Shown piece by piece: positions 46,472-53,776 of a DNA stretch of 64,000 bases. Where the stretch lies: positions 248,001-312,000 of the forward strand of contig CAVOHR010000001.1 of NCBI GenBank assembly GCA_963695835.1. Direction: 5' to 3'. Within the stretch, counting starts at the first letter, position 1. Each line of letters opens with the position of its first letter. Below the pieces are notes generated by a model, which saw only the letters and a list, made by a program, of their open reading frames with translations, was not told the DNA's origin and ran no database searches. The position numbers and the translations under genes are program-made. Source of the DNA: VRUE01 sp963695835 (GTDB lineage Bacteria > Actinomycetota > Thermoleophilia > Solirubrobacterales > 70-9).

Positions 46472-47146
46472 ATGGAGGGGACGAGAGACTGCAGGCCGAT
46501 CGTCCGCGCCGTGTTCGCGATCGTCGCGATCGCTGCGGTGGCGGCGATCGCCGCCGGCTGCGGCGGTGGCGACGAATCGACCACCGCCACGAGCGCCTCC
46601 GGCTGCAAGCAGGTCGACGCGCCGGAACCGAAGGACGTCAGCTACGAAGCGCCGAAGCAGACGGTGAAGAAGGGCGAGAAGCTGACCGCGGTGGTGGACA
46701 CCAGCTGCGGCGCCTTCGAGATCGCACTCGACAGCGAGCGCGCCCCGAAGACCGTCAACTCCTTCGTCTTCCTCGCCGGGGAAGGCTTCTACGACGGGCT
46801 CGACTTCAACCGGGTCGTCTCCGGCTTCGTGATCCAGGGCGGCGACCCGCTCGGCGACGGCAGCGGCGGCCCCGGCTACAGCGTCGTCGAGAAGCCGCCC
46901 GCCGGCATCGCCTACACCCGGGGCGTCGTCGCGATGGCGAAGACCCCGACCGAGCCGCCGGGCTACTCCGGCAGCCAGTTCTTCGTCGCCACCAGCGCCG
47001 ACACCGGGCTGCCGCCCGACTACGCGCTGCTCGGCACGGTCAGCAAGGGCTACGGCACGGTCGCCCGGATCAACGAACTCGGCGCCCCCGACGAAAAGCC
47101 GAAACAGACGGTGCTGATCGAAAAGGTGACGATCGAGAAGGGCTGA
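46472..47146 (+). CDS. Lipoprotein peptidyl-prolyl cis-trans isomerase, cyclophilin type
   Basis: A 224-aa paralogue of 4383-5051. The lipobox is in AAIAAGC (about residue 29), then a Ser/Thr linker with SGCKQVDAPEPKDV. The cyclophilin core includes FYDGLDFNRVVSGFVIQGGD, GYSGSQFFVATS and YALLGTVSKGYG. Both copies end in PKQTVLIEKVTIEKG. The catalytic His of eukaryotic FHRVI is Asn in both. Extracytoplasmic folding of secreted proteins is the likely role. Confidence 0.9.
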   Translation: MEGTRDCRPIVRAVFAIVAIAAVAAIAAGCGGGDESTTATSASGCKQVDAPEPKDVSYEAPKQTVKKGEKLTAVVDTSCGAFEIALDSERAPKTVNSFVFLAGEGFYDGLDFNRVVSGFVIQGGDPLGDGSGGPGYSVVEKPPAGIAYTRGVVAMAKTPTEPPGYSGSQFFVATSADTGLPPDYALLGTVSKGYGTVARINELGAPDEKPKQTVLIEKVTIEKG

Positions 47147-47164
47147 CCTCGCGCAGCTGTGTGT

Positions 47165-47170
47165 TAGCCT
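47165..47170 (+). promoter_or_regulatory. -10 box of the 47177/47423 TA operon
   Basis: TAGCCT ends 6 nt before the ATG; leaderless layout. Confidence 0.45.
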
Positions 47171-47176
47171 AGGCAC

Positions 47177-47416
47177 ATGCGGTTGCACATCAGCCTCGAC
47201 GACAGATTGGTCGACGAGCTCGACCGACGCGCCGGCCGGGGGCGCCGGAGCGCGTTCATCGCGCGGACGGTCGAGCGGGCGCTGGAGGACGAGCGACGCT
47301 GGGAGGAGATCGAGGCCTCGCTGGGCGCGATCGAGGGCCGCGGACACGAGTGGGACCGCGATCCGGCCGCCTGGGTCAGGGCCGAGCGGCGTGCCGACGC
47401 CGGGCGCGTCGGCTGA
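47177..47416 (+). CDS. Ribbon-helix-helix antitoxin
   Basis: A 79-aa protein with an RHH fold at the N-terminus (MRLHISLDDRLVDELDRRAG, RRSAFIARTVERALED), then an acidic Trp-rich tail (WEEIEASLGAIEGRGHEWDR). It is followed after 6 nt by a PIN gene. The antitoxin role follows from the pairing. Confidence 0.8.
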   Translation: MRLHISLDDRLVDELDRRAGRGRRSAFIARTVERALEDERRWEEIEASLGAIEGRGHEWDRDPAAWVRAERRADAGRVG

Positions 47417-47422
47417 ACCGGC

Positions 47423-47812
47423 GTGGCGGAGCTCCTGGTCGACACGACAGTGCTGATCGACGCGCTGCGCGGACGCGATGCCGCCGAGCGGCTGCGGCGG
47501 CTGCGCGGCGAAGGGCCGCCGCCCTACATCTGCGCGATCAACGTCGAGGAGGTGTGGCGAGGCGCAAGGGCGGGCGAGGAGAAGGCGGTGGGTCGGTTGC
47601 TGGGGGCGCTGCGGATCGCGCCGCTGGGACGGGCGCAGGGCGAGCGGGCCGGCCGCTGGCGCGCGCAGTTCGCAGCGAGCGGCACGACGCTCGGCCAGGC
47701 GGATTGCCTGATCGCGGCCGCGGCGCTCGGGGTCGGAGCCCGGCTGGCGACGGGAAACCCGCGCGACTTCCCGATGGCCGAGGTCGAGGTCGAGCACTGG
47801 CCGGTCGGCTGA
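47423..47812 (+). CDS. PIN-domain toxin, VapC type
   Basis: A 129-aa PIN protein with all acidic positions: ELLVDTTVLIDALRG, INVEEVWRGA, LGQADCLIAAAALG and TGNPRDFP. The start is GTG. It is coupled to the RHH gene 6 nt upstream. Confidence 0.9.
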   Translation: MAELLVDTTVLIDALRGRDAAERLRRLRGEGPPPYICAINVEEVWRGARAGEEKAVGRLLGALRIAPLGRAQGERAGRWRAQFAASGTTLGQADCLIAAAALGVGARLATGNPRDFPMAEVEVEHWPVG

Positions 47813-47904
47813 GGACCTTCAGCGCAGAACGAAGGCGACGTGGCGATCGCCGCGATCACGGTGGCCGAGCCGGCGGTCGGGAGCCGGTAGACAAGAAGCG
47901 CCGG

Positions 47905-47923
47905 CTCGAAAGCTAAATCCACG
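47905..47923 (+). repeat. 19-bp scrap of the OsmC gene end
   Basis: Nineteen bases identical to the last codons, stop and flank of the OsmC gene (54677-54695). Its presence next to other scraps of the 53.8-55.1 kb region suggests a shared rearrangement history. Confidence 0.4.
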
Positions 47924-48069
47924 GCTCCCACTGCCGACGCCCGTCGGCAGTGGGAGATGAGCGCAACCTAGGACGCGGCGCGCAAGCCGTGCGGCTTCTG
48001 CTCTTCGTCCTTTGCGAGCGTCTTCCGCTGGCTGTCGAGGCGTTCGCAAATCGCGCGAAGCGGTAGCGA

Positions 48070-48369
48070 TCAATCGAGGTCGAACGCGGCCACGATCGCG
48101 TCGCTGAGGGCTGGCTCTTGACTGTCGAGCAGCACGCCGATCTGCTCTCCCACGGCATCGGTCGGGATCGTGGTGATGTTGTCGCAACTCACGACCGAGG
48201 GCTTCGAGAGGCCGTTCGCCGCATCGACGCCCACCTCGCTGGATAGCCCGCGGATGGTGGTGGTGATCGGCGCGACGGTCACCGTCCTGAGATGTGGCCG
48301 CACGAGCTCACGCGTGAGGATCAACACAGGCCGGGCCTTGTCGAGCTGTGCGACATGGATGGCCCGCAT
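48070..48369 (-). CDS. MazF/PemK-like toxin
   Basis: A 99-aa protein with MazF features: LDKARPVLILTRELVRPHLR, TVTVAPITTTIRGLSSEV, VVSCDNITTIP and a C-terminal helix. It starts with MRAIHVAQLD and lacks the RRGDVYW first strand (here IHVAQLD), a variant typical of MazF paired with CopG/RHH antitoxins. It overlaps the antitoxin stop by one base (TGATG). Confidence 0.85.
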   Translation of the reverse strand: MRAIHVAQLDKARPVLILTRELVRPHLRTVTVAPITTTIRGLSSEVGVDAANGLSKPSVVSCDNITTIPTDAVGEQIGVLLDSQEPALSDAIVAAFDLD

Positions 48370-48602
48370 CAGGCAAGGTCACGGGGCAGGCCGGCCACGT
48401 GCTCAGCGAGCCCTGCGAGCTCTGGGTCCGGACCGGTGCGGGCAAGGATCCGGGCATCGCGTTCGGCGAGGGCGCGCCGGCGCTCGCGCTCGAGCGCACG
48501 GGTGACGACTGCCGCCCGGCTGCGTCCAGCGCCGGAGTCGACGATCTCGTCAACGAAGTCGACAAGCTCGTCTGGGAGTCGAACAGCGATCTGCTTGCTC
48601 AT
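48369..48602 (-). CDS. Ribbon-helix-helix antitoxin of the MazF pair
   Basis: A 77-aa protein: SKQIAVRLPDELVDFVDEIV (RHH strand and helix), SRAAVVTRALERERRRALAE and an acidic tail. ATG 48602 fits a TACCAT -10 box (48609-48614, minus strand) 6 nt upstream. The longer frame beyond 48602 has no protein-like content. Confidence 0.85.
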   Translation of the reverse strand: MSKQIAVRLPDELVDFVDEIVDSGAGRSRAAVVTRALERERRRALAERDARILARTGPDPELAGLAEHVAGLPRDLA

Positions 48603-48606
48603 CCCA

Positions 48607-48627
48607 AAATGGTAGCAGAATGGTAGC
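48607..48627 (-). promoter_or_regulatory. Direct-repeat operator of the RHH/MazF operon
   Basis: GCTACCATT occurs twice in tandem (plus-strand AATGGTAGC, 11-bp period) over the -10 box. Tandem direct repeats are the usual binding pattern of RHH dimers. Confidence 0.5.
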
Positions 48628-48830
48628 GACTGTCGCCGCCCCTCTTCGCGCGAAGCGGCTGTGTCGCTCTGCGAGGGGCAACTACAACGATCCTGGCTGG
48701 GCGCGCGCTGCCCCTCTCTGCCAACGTCACGTGAGACGCCCATGATTCGGGAATTACTGAACCCCGAGGGCGCGATAGGAGCACGTGATGTCGTTGATGG
48801 AGAAGAACGGAGCCGCCGGCCGCGAAGCGG

Positions 48831-48917
48831 AGCCTGAAGCGCATCTTCACCCTCGACGCCGACTTCGGCATCTACCGCCTCCGCGGCCGCGGCCACTTCG
48901 AGCTCCTGCCTGGCTGA
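48831..48917 (+). pseudogene. 3' fragment of a PIN toxin gene
   Basis: Encodes SLKRIFTLDADFGIYRLRGR followed by GHFELLPG and stop, identical to the end of the PIN gene at 53773-54183, including about 24 bp of flank. The upstream part is absent. The flank then switches to the 3' flank of the ATPase gene. Confidence 0.8.
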
Positions 48918-49001
48918 GTAGGTTCCAGCGCAAGAGTCAGCGATCTTGAGAGCCAGCGCCCCGTTCCCCTTGCAGCCCCTCCGCCGCCGGCCCGGTGGGC
49001 C

Positions 49002-50246
49002 TCATCCCCACAGCGTGCAGATCGGCAGCGCGAAGATCCGCTCGGCGAGCTGGAACGGCCGTGGGCCCGTGTGGAGCACCGCGCCGGCGAGGAAGCGCTC
49101 TCCAAGCCGCTCGCGCATCCAAACGAGGTGCCTGGCATCGGAGGCGCTGGGGGCCGACGTGGCCTTGATCTCGATCGCGACGACGCTGTTTGCCGGCAGT
49201 TCGGCGATCAAGTCCACCTCGTGTCCGCCATCCCTGGCGCGCAGGTGATGCAGACGCGGCCGCGACGGGCTGAGCTCGACCTCGGGCCTGATCTGAGCGA
49301 CCACGAACGTCTCGAGGACGCGGCCGAGCAGATCGCCGTCGCGGAGCACAGCCGCTTGGTCGAGGCGCAGCGCCGCCGCGATCAGCGAAGGGTCCACGAG
49401 GTAGCGCTTGCCGCTCTTGACCAGGCGCGAGAGCCTGTTGCCCATCCATGCCGGCATCGTGTCGAGCACGAGCAGGTTCGTGAGCAGGCGTTCGTAGGCG
49501 ATCGCGGTCTTGCGGTCGATGCCGGCCGCCTCGTAGAGGGTCTTGCTCTCGGCCAGCCCGGCGCTGTTGAGCGCAAGCGCCTCGAAGTAGCGCCGCAGGA
49601 GACGTGGGTCGCGGTGACCGTAGAGCGTCTCGATGTCTCTGGTCAGAAGCTGGTCGACATAGCCCTCGAGCCACGCGCGCCGATTGGCGCCGGCGAGCTG
49701 TAGCGCCGCTTCGGGGAAGCCGCCCCGCAGCGCAAGCTCCACGTAGCCCAGCAGGTCTGGCGGGTCCGTTGCCGGCGGCAGCGCGTCGATGTCGGCGCGC
49801 GCGAGCCTGTCGAGGAACGACTCGCCCGCCGCCCGGCCAGCCAGCTCGCGCACGGTCAATCCGTACATCTGCACGCGCACGAGCCTCCCGGTGCCGGGCC
49901 ATGTCTGCGCGTCGAGATCAGCGCGCACGCTGCCGGTGAGCAGGAAACGCCCGGCACCGGTCTCGTCGTCGACGGCCCGCTTGACGGCGCCAAGAACGCC
50001 GGGGACCGCCTGCCACTCGTCGAGCAGCACAGGTGTCGCCAGGGCGCGCAGCGCGACGTCGGGGTCGGCGCGGAAAGCCGCCGCCTCGGCCTCGCTGTCC
50101 AGGCGCACCACGGTGCGCGCATGGCGGCGCGCGGTCGTCGTCTTGCCGGCGGCGCGGGGGCCGACCATCAGCAGCGCCGGCAGCTCGGCGAAGAGCTCCT
50201 CCAAGCGCGTGTCGGCCAGGCGGAGGATGTAGTCGGTAGCAGGCAC
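49002..50246 (-). CDS. AAA_14/DUF4143-type ATPase
   Basis: A 414-aa protein from GTG 50246 (TATCGT -10 box 6 nt upstream); the frame is open to 50390 but the extra 48 codons are translated iterons. Walker A is in LMVGPRAAGKTTTARR, Walker B is TPVLLDEWQ with Asp-Glu, then GRFLLTGS. The DUF4143 half contains LTRDIETLYGHRDPRLLRRY, AGIDRKTAIAYERLLTNLLV and the nuclease-like GGHEVDLIAEL...VAIEIKAT. A heavily deleted copy of this gene is at 54699-55146. Same general family as 30208-31377 but not closely related. Confidence 0.85.
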   Translation of the reverse strand: MPATDYILRLADTRLEELFAELPALLMVGPRAAGKTTTARRHARTVVRLDSEAEAAAFRADPDVALRALATPVLLDEWQAVPGVLGAVKRAVDDETGAGRFLLTGSVRADLDAQTWPGTGRLVRVQMYGLTVRELAGRAAGESFLDRLARADIDALPPATDPPDLLGYVELALRGGFPEAALQLAGANRRAWLEGYVDQLLTRDIETLYGHRDPRLLRRYFEALALNSAGLAESKTLYEAAGIDRKTAIAYERLLTNLLVLDTMPAWMGNRLSRLVKSGKRYLVDPSLIAAALRLDQAAVLRDGDLLGRVLETFVVAQIRPEVELSPSRPRLHHLRARDGGHEVDLIAELPANSVVAIEIKATSAPSASDARHLVWMRERLGERFLAGAVLHTGPRPFQLAERIFALPICTLWG

Positions 50247-50337
50247 AGGTGCACGATACCGTTTTTGCGGGCCTATAACTCCCTCTTTCGCGCGTACATT
50301 GATCCCGCTTTCGCGGCTTTGTTGATCCTGTGTTCGC
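50246..50337 (-). repeat. 23-bp iterons upstream of the DUF4143-type ATPase
   Basis: On the minus strand three units of 23 bp begin GCGAAC/GCGAAA and contain GG(G)ATCAA or the degenerate GGGAGTTA (50315-50337, 50292-50314, 50269-50291). A fourth, weaker unit (GCAAAAACGGTATCG) runs to the start codon. The period of about two helical turns puts all units on one face of DNA. Confidence 0.6.
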
Positions 50338-50390
50338 GTGGTTGCCGCCAGCGCGGGCAACCGCACCTCGTCCGGAGCGTAACCCGTCAT

Positions 50391-50860
50391 CCACCCTTCT
50401 GGCTGGTCTACGGGCGAGAAGGGGAGCGTGCACTGCCCTCGGCTGAGTGAGTTCCTTCTCCCGCTTCACGTCTCACCTACCTGGCGCTGTCAGCCCACCA
50501 GTCGCGCTGGCCATCGACGTCTTCGCGCGGAGCCTCGCCGAGATTGGGCGCGCCGATGACGAGGATCTCGAGGCCCTCCGGCCCGGCCTCGTAGGTGGCG
50601 CTCCACGGTCAGACAGTAGGTACTGCTTCCCGGGCATTGCAGGAGCCCTGGTCCCCGGCATCGCGCTTCCCCTTCGGACGAGGAGCGGTCACCATCAGCA
50701 GTGGATTCCGCCTTGGTTCAGGTCGTCGCGACCTCCCCAGCGATGCGATTTGATGCGTAGCTGATACCTCGTTTGGGGCAAGCCGACAATTTGCCCCATC
50801 TCGTTGTCGCGCAATCCTGCACCGGCGAATGGCCAGCCGATGCTTCTTCCGCCCCCGTCA
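50391..50860. other. Intergenic region without a recognisable gene
   Basis: The frames here are short and Arg/Pro-rich. I see no conserved motif, RNA gene or mobile-element end. A TTTGGGGCAA/TTTGCCCC near-dyad at about 50771-50797 is the only structure. Confidence 0.4.
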
Positions 50861-50866
50861 TAGGAT
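50861..50866 (+). promoter_or_regulatory. -10 box of the kinase-like gene
   Basis: TAGGAT ends 9 nt before ATG 50876; leaderless layout. Confidence 0.4.
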
Positions 50867-50875
50867 CACCCGCCG

Positions 50876-51655
50876 ATGACCGAGCAGGATCAAGTCGATG
50901 CGCTCTACGCCGTCCAGGCGACGACCGACCTCGAGCACGAGCTCGTCGAGGCGCTTCCCGCCCGCATCGATCCCTACCGTGACGCGACCAGTCACACGGT
51001 CGACCTCTACGAGGTGGTGCTGGAGACCGGGCGAGTCGCCTTCTTCAAGCCGCTGAACGCCTACCAGAACGCCGCGACCCCGCTGAAGCGGGCGCTCCTC
51101 AACTACGGCCACACCCCCGTTTCGACGCTGATCAGCGAGTGCGCAGCCTGGCAGCTCGCCAAACACCTTGGCGGGCGCTGGGAGGAGCTGGTCGTCCCGA
51201 CCGTGCTTCGCAGCGTCAAGCTCCCAGGGCGCAGCCGCGAAGTCGGCTCGCTGGCGCTGTTTCGCCCCGGTGAGGTCCGCAGGCGCAGCTACATCCATAC
51301 CGTGCCCGAGCAGGTCGCGAACAGCGCCTTCTTCGACTGTCTCGTGGGACAGCAGGACCGCAACCCCGGCAACGTGCTCTGGCACGAGGAGCGCTCGCGC
51401 ATCTACCTGATCGACCACGGCTTCGCCTTCGCGCGCCCCGGAGACCAAACCGGCCACCTGGAGCTGACGGCCTGGCGCTGGCAACGCGGCTCGCACGGCC
51501 TCGACGGTGCCGAGCTTGCCGCGGCGTCGGACCTGATCGATCACGACCTCGGCGATCTGCGCGGCTACCTGGCCGGTGATCGCGCCGACGCTCTTCTTGC
51601 CCGCGCGCAACGCCTGCAGCGAGATCGCCAGATCCTGCCGCCGGGAGAGCTGTAG
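50876..51655 (+). CDS. HipA/PI3K-fold kinase-like protein
   Basis: A 259-aa protein with the elements of the HipA/PI3-4-kinase fold: AFFKPLN with a candidate ATP-binding Lys (about residue 59), an Glu in SECAAWQLAKHL, a hinge-like region, the catalytic loop LVGQQDRNPGN (Asp and Asn) and YLIDHGFAF in place of the metal-binding DxG/DFG. It is shorter than HipA (about 440 residues) and lacks the HipA N-terminal subdomain. Two genes follow 85 bp downstream, the second an XRE regulator. A toxin-kinase role is a reasonable hypothesis, not shown. Confidence 0.55.
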   Translation: MTEQDQVDALYAVQATTDLEHELVEALPARIDPYRDATSHTVDLYEVVLETGRVAFFKPLNAYQNAATPLKRALLNYGHTPVSTLISECAAWQLAKHLGGRWEELVVPTVLRSVKLPGRSREVGSLALFRPGEVRRRSYIHTVPEQVANSAFFDCLVGQQDRNPGNVLWHEERSRIYLIDHGFAFARPGDQTGHLELTAWRWQRGSHGLDGAELAAASDLIDHDLGDLRGYLAGDRADALLARAQRLQRDRQILPPGEL

Positions 51656-51673
51656 GACCAAGCCCGCCCCCCG

Positions 51674-51722
51674 TTGACTTTATCCAAGAGATAAACTACG
51701 CTGCTGTTGTCCTAGAGGACAA
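51674..51722 (+). promoter_or_regulatory. Promoter with two palindromic operators for the 51741/52094 operon
   Basis: TTGACT (51674-51679), a 17-bp spacer and TACGCT (51697-51702) form a good sigma70 promoter. TTTATC-N5-GATAAA (51679-51695) fills the spacer and TTGTCC-TAGA-GGACAA (51707-51722) covers the start site. AGGAAAGG gives a Shine-Dalgarno for ATG 51741. Two different dyads suggest two regulators or two binding modes of the XRE protein. Confidence 0.7.
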
Positions 51723-51740
51723 CCCAGGAAAGGATTTCTC

Positions 51741-52094
51741 ATGGTCGTTCTCGACTTTCGCCGCCCCACACGAGACGAGTCCGGGCACGTCGCGGGATCC
51801 GAGACGCTTGCCCGCCTGACCGTCAACGGCCAGGAGGCGCGGATCGAGGGCGATGAGACCGTCGTCGACTTCGAGCAGCGCGCCCTGAACCTGCGCAGCG
51901 GCGAGACCATCTCTTTCTCCGAGAACGGCGAGGAGTGGGCCCGCGGCATCGCCGCCGCCTACCGCACCCCCTACCTGTGGGCCGAGATCGTCGAGGACAG
52001 CGACCCCCTGCCCGATGTCGCGATCGAGGCGGTCGAGATCGCCGATCCCGCTGCGCGCGCAGCGGTGCAGCACTCGGCCGCGGCGCTCGGCTGA
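51741..52094 (+). CDS. Unknown 117-aa protein coupled to an XRE regulator
   Basis: I do not recognise a family. The N-terminal 70 residues are acidic and beta-rich (VVLDFRRPTRDESGHVAGSE, LARLTVNGQEARIEGDETVV, LRSGETISFSENGEEWARGI). The rest has AAYRTPYLWAEIVEDSDPLP and a helical end. It has no signal peptide or membrane segment. The TGA overlaps the ATG of the XRE gene. As the first gene of a tightly regulated operon it could be the toxin or an accessory protein of a TA-like unit. Confidence 0.6.
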   Translation: MVVLDFRRPTRDESGHVAGSETLARLTVNGQEARIEGDETVVDFEQRALNLRSGETISFSENGEEWARGIAAAYRTPYLWAEIVEDSDPLPDVAIEAVEIADPAARAAVQHSAAALG

Positions 52095-52357
52095 TGCCGC
52101 GCACGCAGACCTCGGACCTCGCCGCGCGGCTGGTTGGCGATGAGATTCGCCGCGCCCGCAAGGCGGCCGGCCTGACCCAGAGCGAGCTGGCGAAGCGACT
52201 CGACCTCACGATCCCCTACGTCTCGAACGTCGAGGCGGGGCGCGTCAACCTCACCGTCGGCCAGCTGGCCCGCTTCGCCGACGCGCTGGGCTCTGACCTC
52301 CAGCTACATCTGCCCCCAATCGAGATTCCAACGCCTGCCATCGAAGTTTCCGCTTAG
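52094..52357 (+). CDS. XRE-family helix-turn-helix regulator
   Basis: An 87-aa protein with a Cro/C1 HTH: IRRARKAAGLTQSELAKRLD, LTIPYVSNVEAGRVNLTVGQ, then LARFADALGSDLQLHLPP. It overlaps the preceding gene by ATGA. It probably represses its own promoter through the dyads at 51679-51722. HipB-like in size and position relative to a HipA-fold gene. Confidence 0.85.
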   Translation: MPRTQTSDLAARLVGDEIRRARKAAGLTQSELAKRLDLTIPYVSNVEAGRVNLTVGQLARFADALGSDLQLHLPPIEIPTPAIEVSA

Positions 52358-52567
52358 CCTCATACCGCTGCGTTAAGCCACGCCTTCCGGTCTTCGGGCG
52401 TTCGCTTCCAGCGGATGCGAGAGCCAGGCGGAGCCGGGTAGGACTCTCGCGCCTCGTCCCTTGCGTGCGCCGCTGAGCTCCGCTCGCTCCGGACGAGAAG
52501 GAGGCGCCGGTCTGCCCCGCCGTCAGAGTGCCGGATTCGCGTGGCGAAACTCGTCTGGGTGCGCCAA

Positions 52568-52573
52568 TAGCGT
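52568..52573 (+). promoter_or_regulatory. -10 box of the exonuclease gene
   Basis: TAGCGT ends 6 nt before ATG 52580. The 220 bp upstream hold no gene. Confidence 0.35.
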
Positions 52574-52579
52574 TGTTGC

Positions 52580-53302
52580 ATGAGCTGGCACACGGGACGT
52601 CTTGCGGCGTTCGACATCGAGACGACCGGCGTCGACCCTGAGTCCGATCGCATCGTGACCGCAGCCGTGAGCGTCGTTGGTGATGGTCTGGCGGCTGAGC
52701 ATCTTTCCTGGCTGGTGGATCCCGGCATCGACATACCGGCTGGCGCGACCTCTGTGCATGGCATCACCACCGAGCGGGCGCGAGCCGAAGGGCGAAGCCC
52801 GGACGAGGCAGTCGACGAGATCACGACCGCGCTGGCCGATCAGTTGCAGCAAGGTGTGCCGGTCATCGCGTTCATCGCGCGCTTCGACTTGACCATCCTT
52901 GATCGCGAGGCCCGGCGGCACGGACTTCGACCGCTGCTCGACCAAGTCGGCGGGCCGGACGGGATGCTCGTTGTCGATCCGTACGTGCTCGACAGGCAGT
53001 TCGACCGCTTCCGGCGAGGCAAGCGGACCTTGGGCGCGGTCTGTGAGCACTACCGCGTTGCGCTCGACGAGGCCCACGCGGCCGCCGCCGATGCGCTCGC
53101 TGCCGCACGGCTCGCATTCAGGCTGGGGGCAACCGTCACCGAGTTGCGTGACATCGACCTCTGCGTCTTGCATCGCGAACAGGTTTCCTGGGCGGCCGAG
53201 CAGGCCGGATCGTTGGAGGAATACTTCCGACAGCAAGGACGCGACGAGCACGTCGAGGGGGCCTGGCCGATCATTCCCGACGGTTTCGCGCGCACCGCGT
53301 AG
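52580..53302 (+). CDS. DnaQ-like 3'-5' exonuclease (DEDDh type)
   Basis: A 240-aa protein with the exonuclease motifs: Exo I LAAFDIETTGVDPESDRI (Asp, Glu), Exo II VIAFIARFDLTILDREARR (Asp), Exo III DEAHAAAADALAAARL (His and Asp). In Exo II the usual NxxFD Asn is replaced (FIARFD). The C-terminal 60 residues (HREQVSWAAEQAGSLEEYFR and on) are typical of actinobacterial stand-alone exonucleases of this group. It likely trims DNA or RNA 3' ends. It is a single gene with a leaderless -10 box. Confidence 0.85.
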   Translation: MSWHTGRLAAFDIETTGVDPESDRIVTAAVSVVGDGLAAEHLSWLVDPGIDIPAGATSVHGITTERARAEGRSPDEAVDEITTALADQLQQGVPVIAFIARFDLTILDREARRHGLRPLLDQVGGPDGMLVVDPYVLDRQFDRFRRGKRTLGAVCEHYRVALDEAHAAAADALAAARLAFRLGATVTELRDIDLCVLHREQVSWAAEQAGSLEEYFRQQGRDEHVEGAWPIIPDGFARTA

Positions 53303-53486
53303 CCCAAGCGTTCCCTCATCGCCATAGCAGGGGTTCGCGTCAACTTCGGGACAGCACCCCGACCCGAATCCCACTCGGCTCGTCCCGGTGGGCACGAGCC
53401 GCAGCCGGACCTCAATCTGCGCGTCGGCCATAGCGCGAGGAATTGTCACGCTTCCGCGCGGGAATCGGCACCTTGGTGACGCTTTT

Positions 53487-53515
53487 GTATCACGTTCTGT
53501 CAATCATCGTGATAC
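53487..53515 (+). promoter_or_regulatory. Inverted-repeat operator of the RHH/PIN operon at 53525
   Basis: A perfect 8-bp dyad GTATCACG-N13-CGTGATAC. Its right arm overlaps a TACGCT -10 box (53513-53518) that ends 6 nt before the ATG. Confidence 0.6.
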
Positions 53516-53524
53516 GCTCGCTCC

Positions 53525-53776
53525 ATGCGGAGCCTTCGACTCAACGCGGAGCTGGACGAGCGGGTGCGCCAGGCGGCTGCCCTCGAAGGATCGTCGGTGT
53601 CGGAGTTCCTGCGCCAGGCAGCCAGCGAGCGGGCGGAGCGAACGCTGGCGACCGAGCCGCGCGAGCGCCTCGCGTACGCGATCGGCGTCGTCAATACCGA
53701 TCTTCGGCAGGCTCGCGATACCGGCGGCGCCTTCGCCGACATCGTCGAGCGCAAGCATCGCGAAGGGCGTCGATGA
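53525..53776 (+). CDS. Ribbon-helix-helix antitoxin
   Basis: An 83-aa protein: MRSLRLNAELDERVRQAAAL, GSSVSEFLRQAASERAERTL (RHH strand-helix-helix) and a C-terminal part FADIVERKHREGRR. It overlaps the PIN gene by ATGA. Leaderless transcript with an operator upstream. Confidence 0.85.
   Translation: MRSLRLNAELDERVRQAAALEGSSVSEFLRQAASERAERTLATEPRERLAYAIGVVNTDLRQARDTGGAFADIVERKHREGRR

Noticed and set aside
46091..47797. Minus-strand 568-aa open frame
   Set aside because: Covers the cyclophilin and the RHH/PIN genes in antisense, and its composition is Arg/Pro-rich without motifs.
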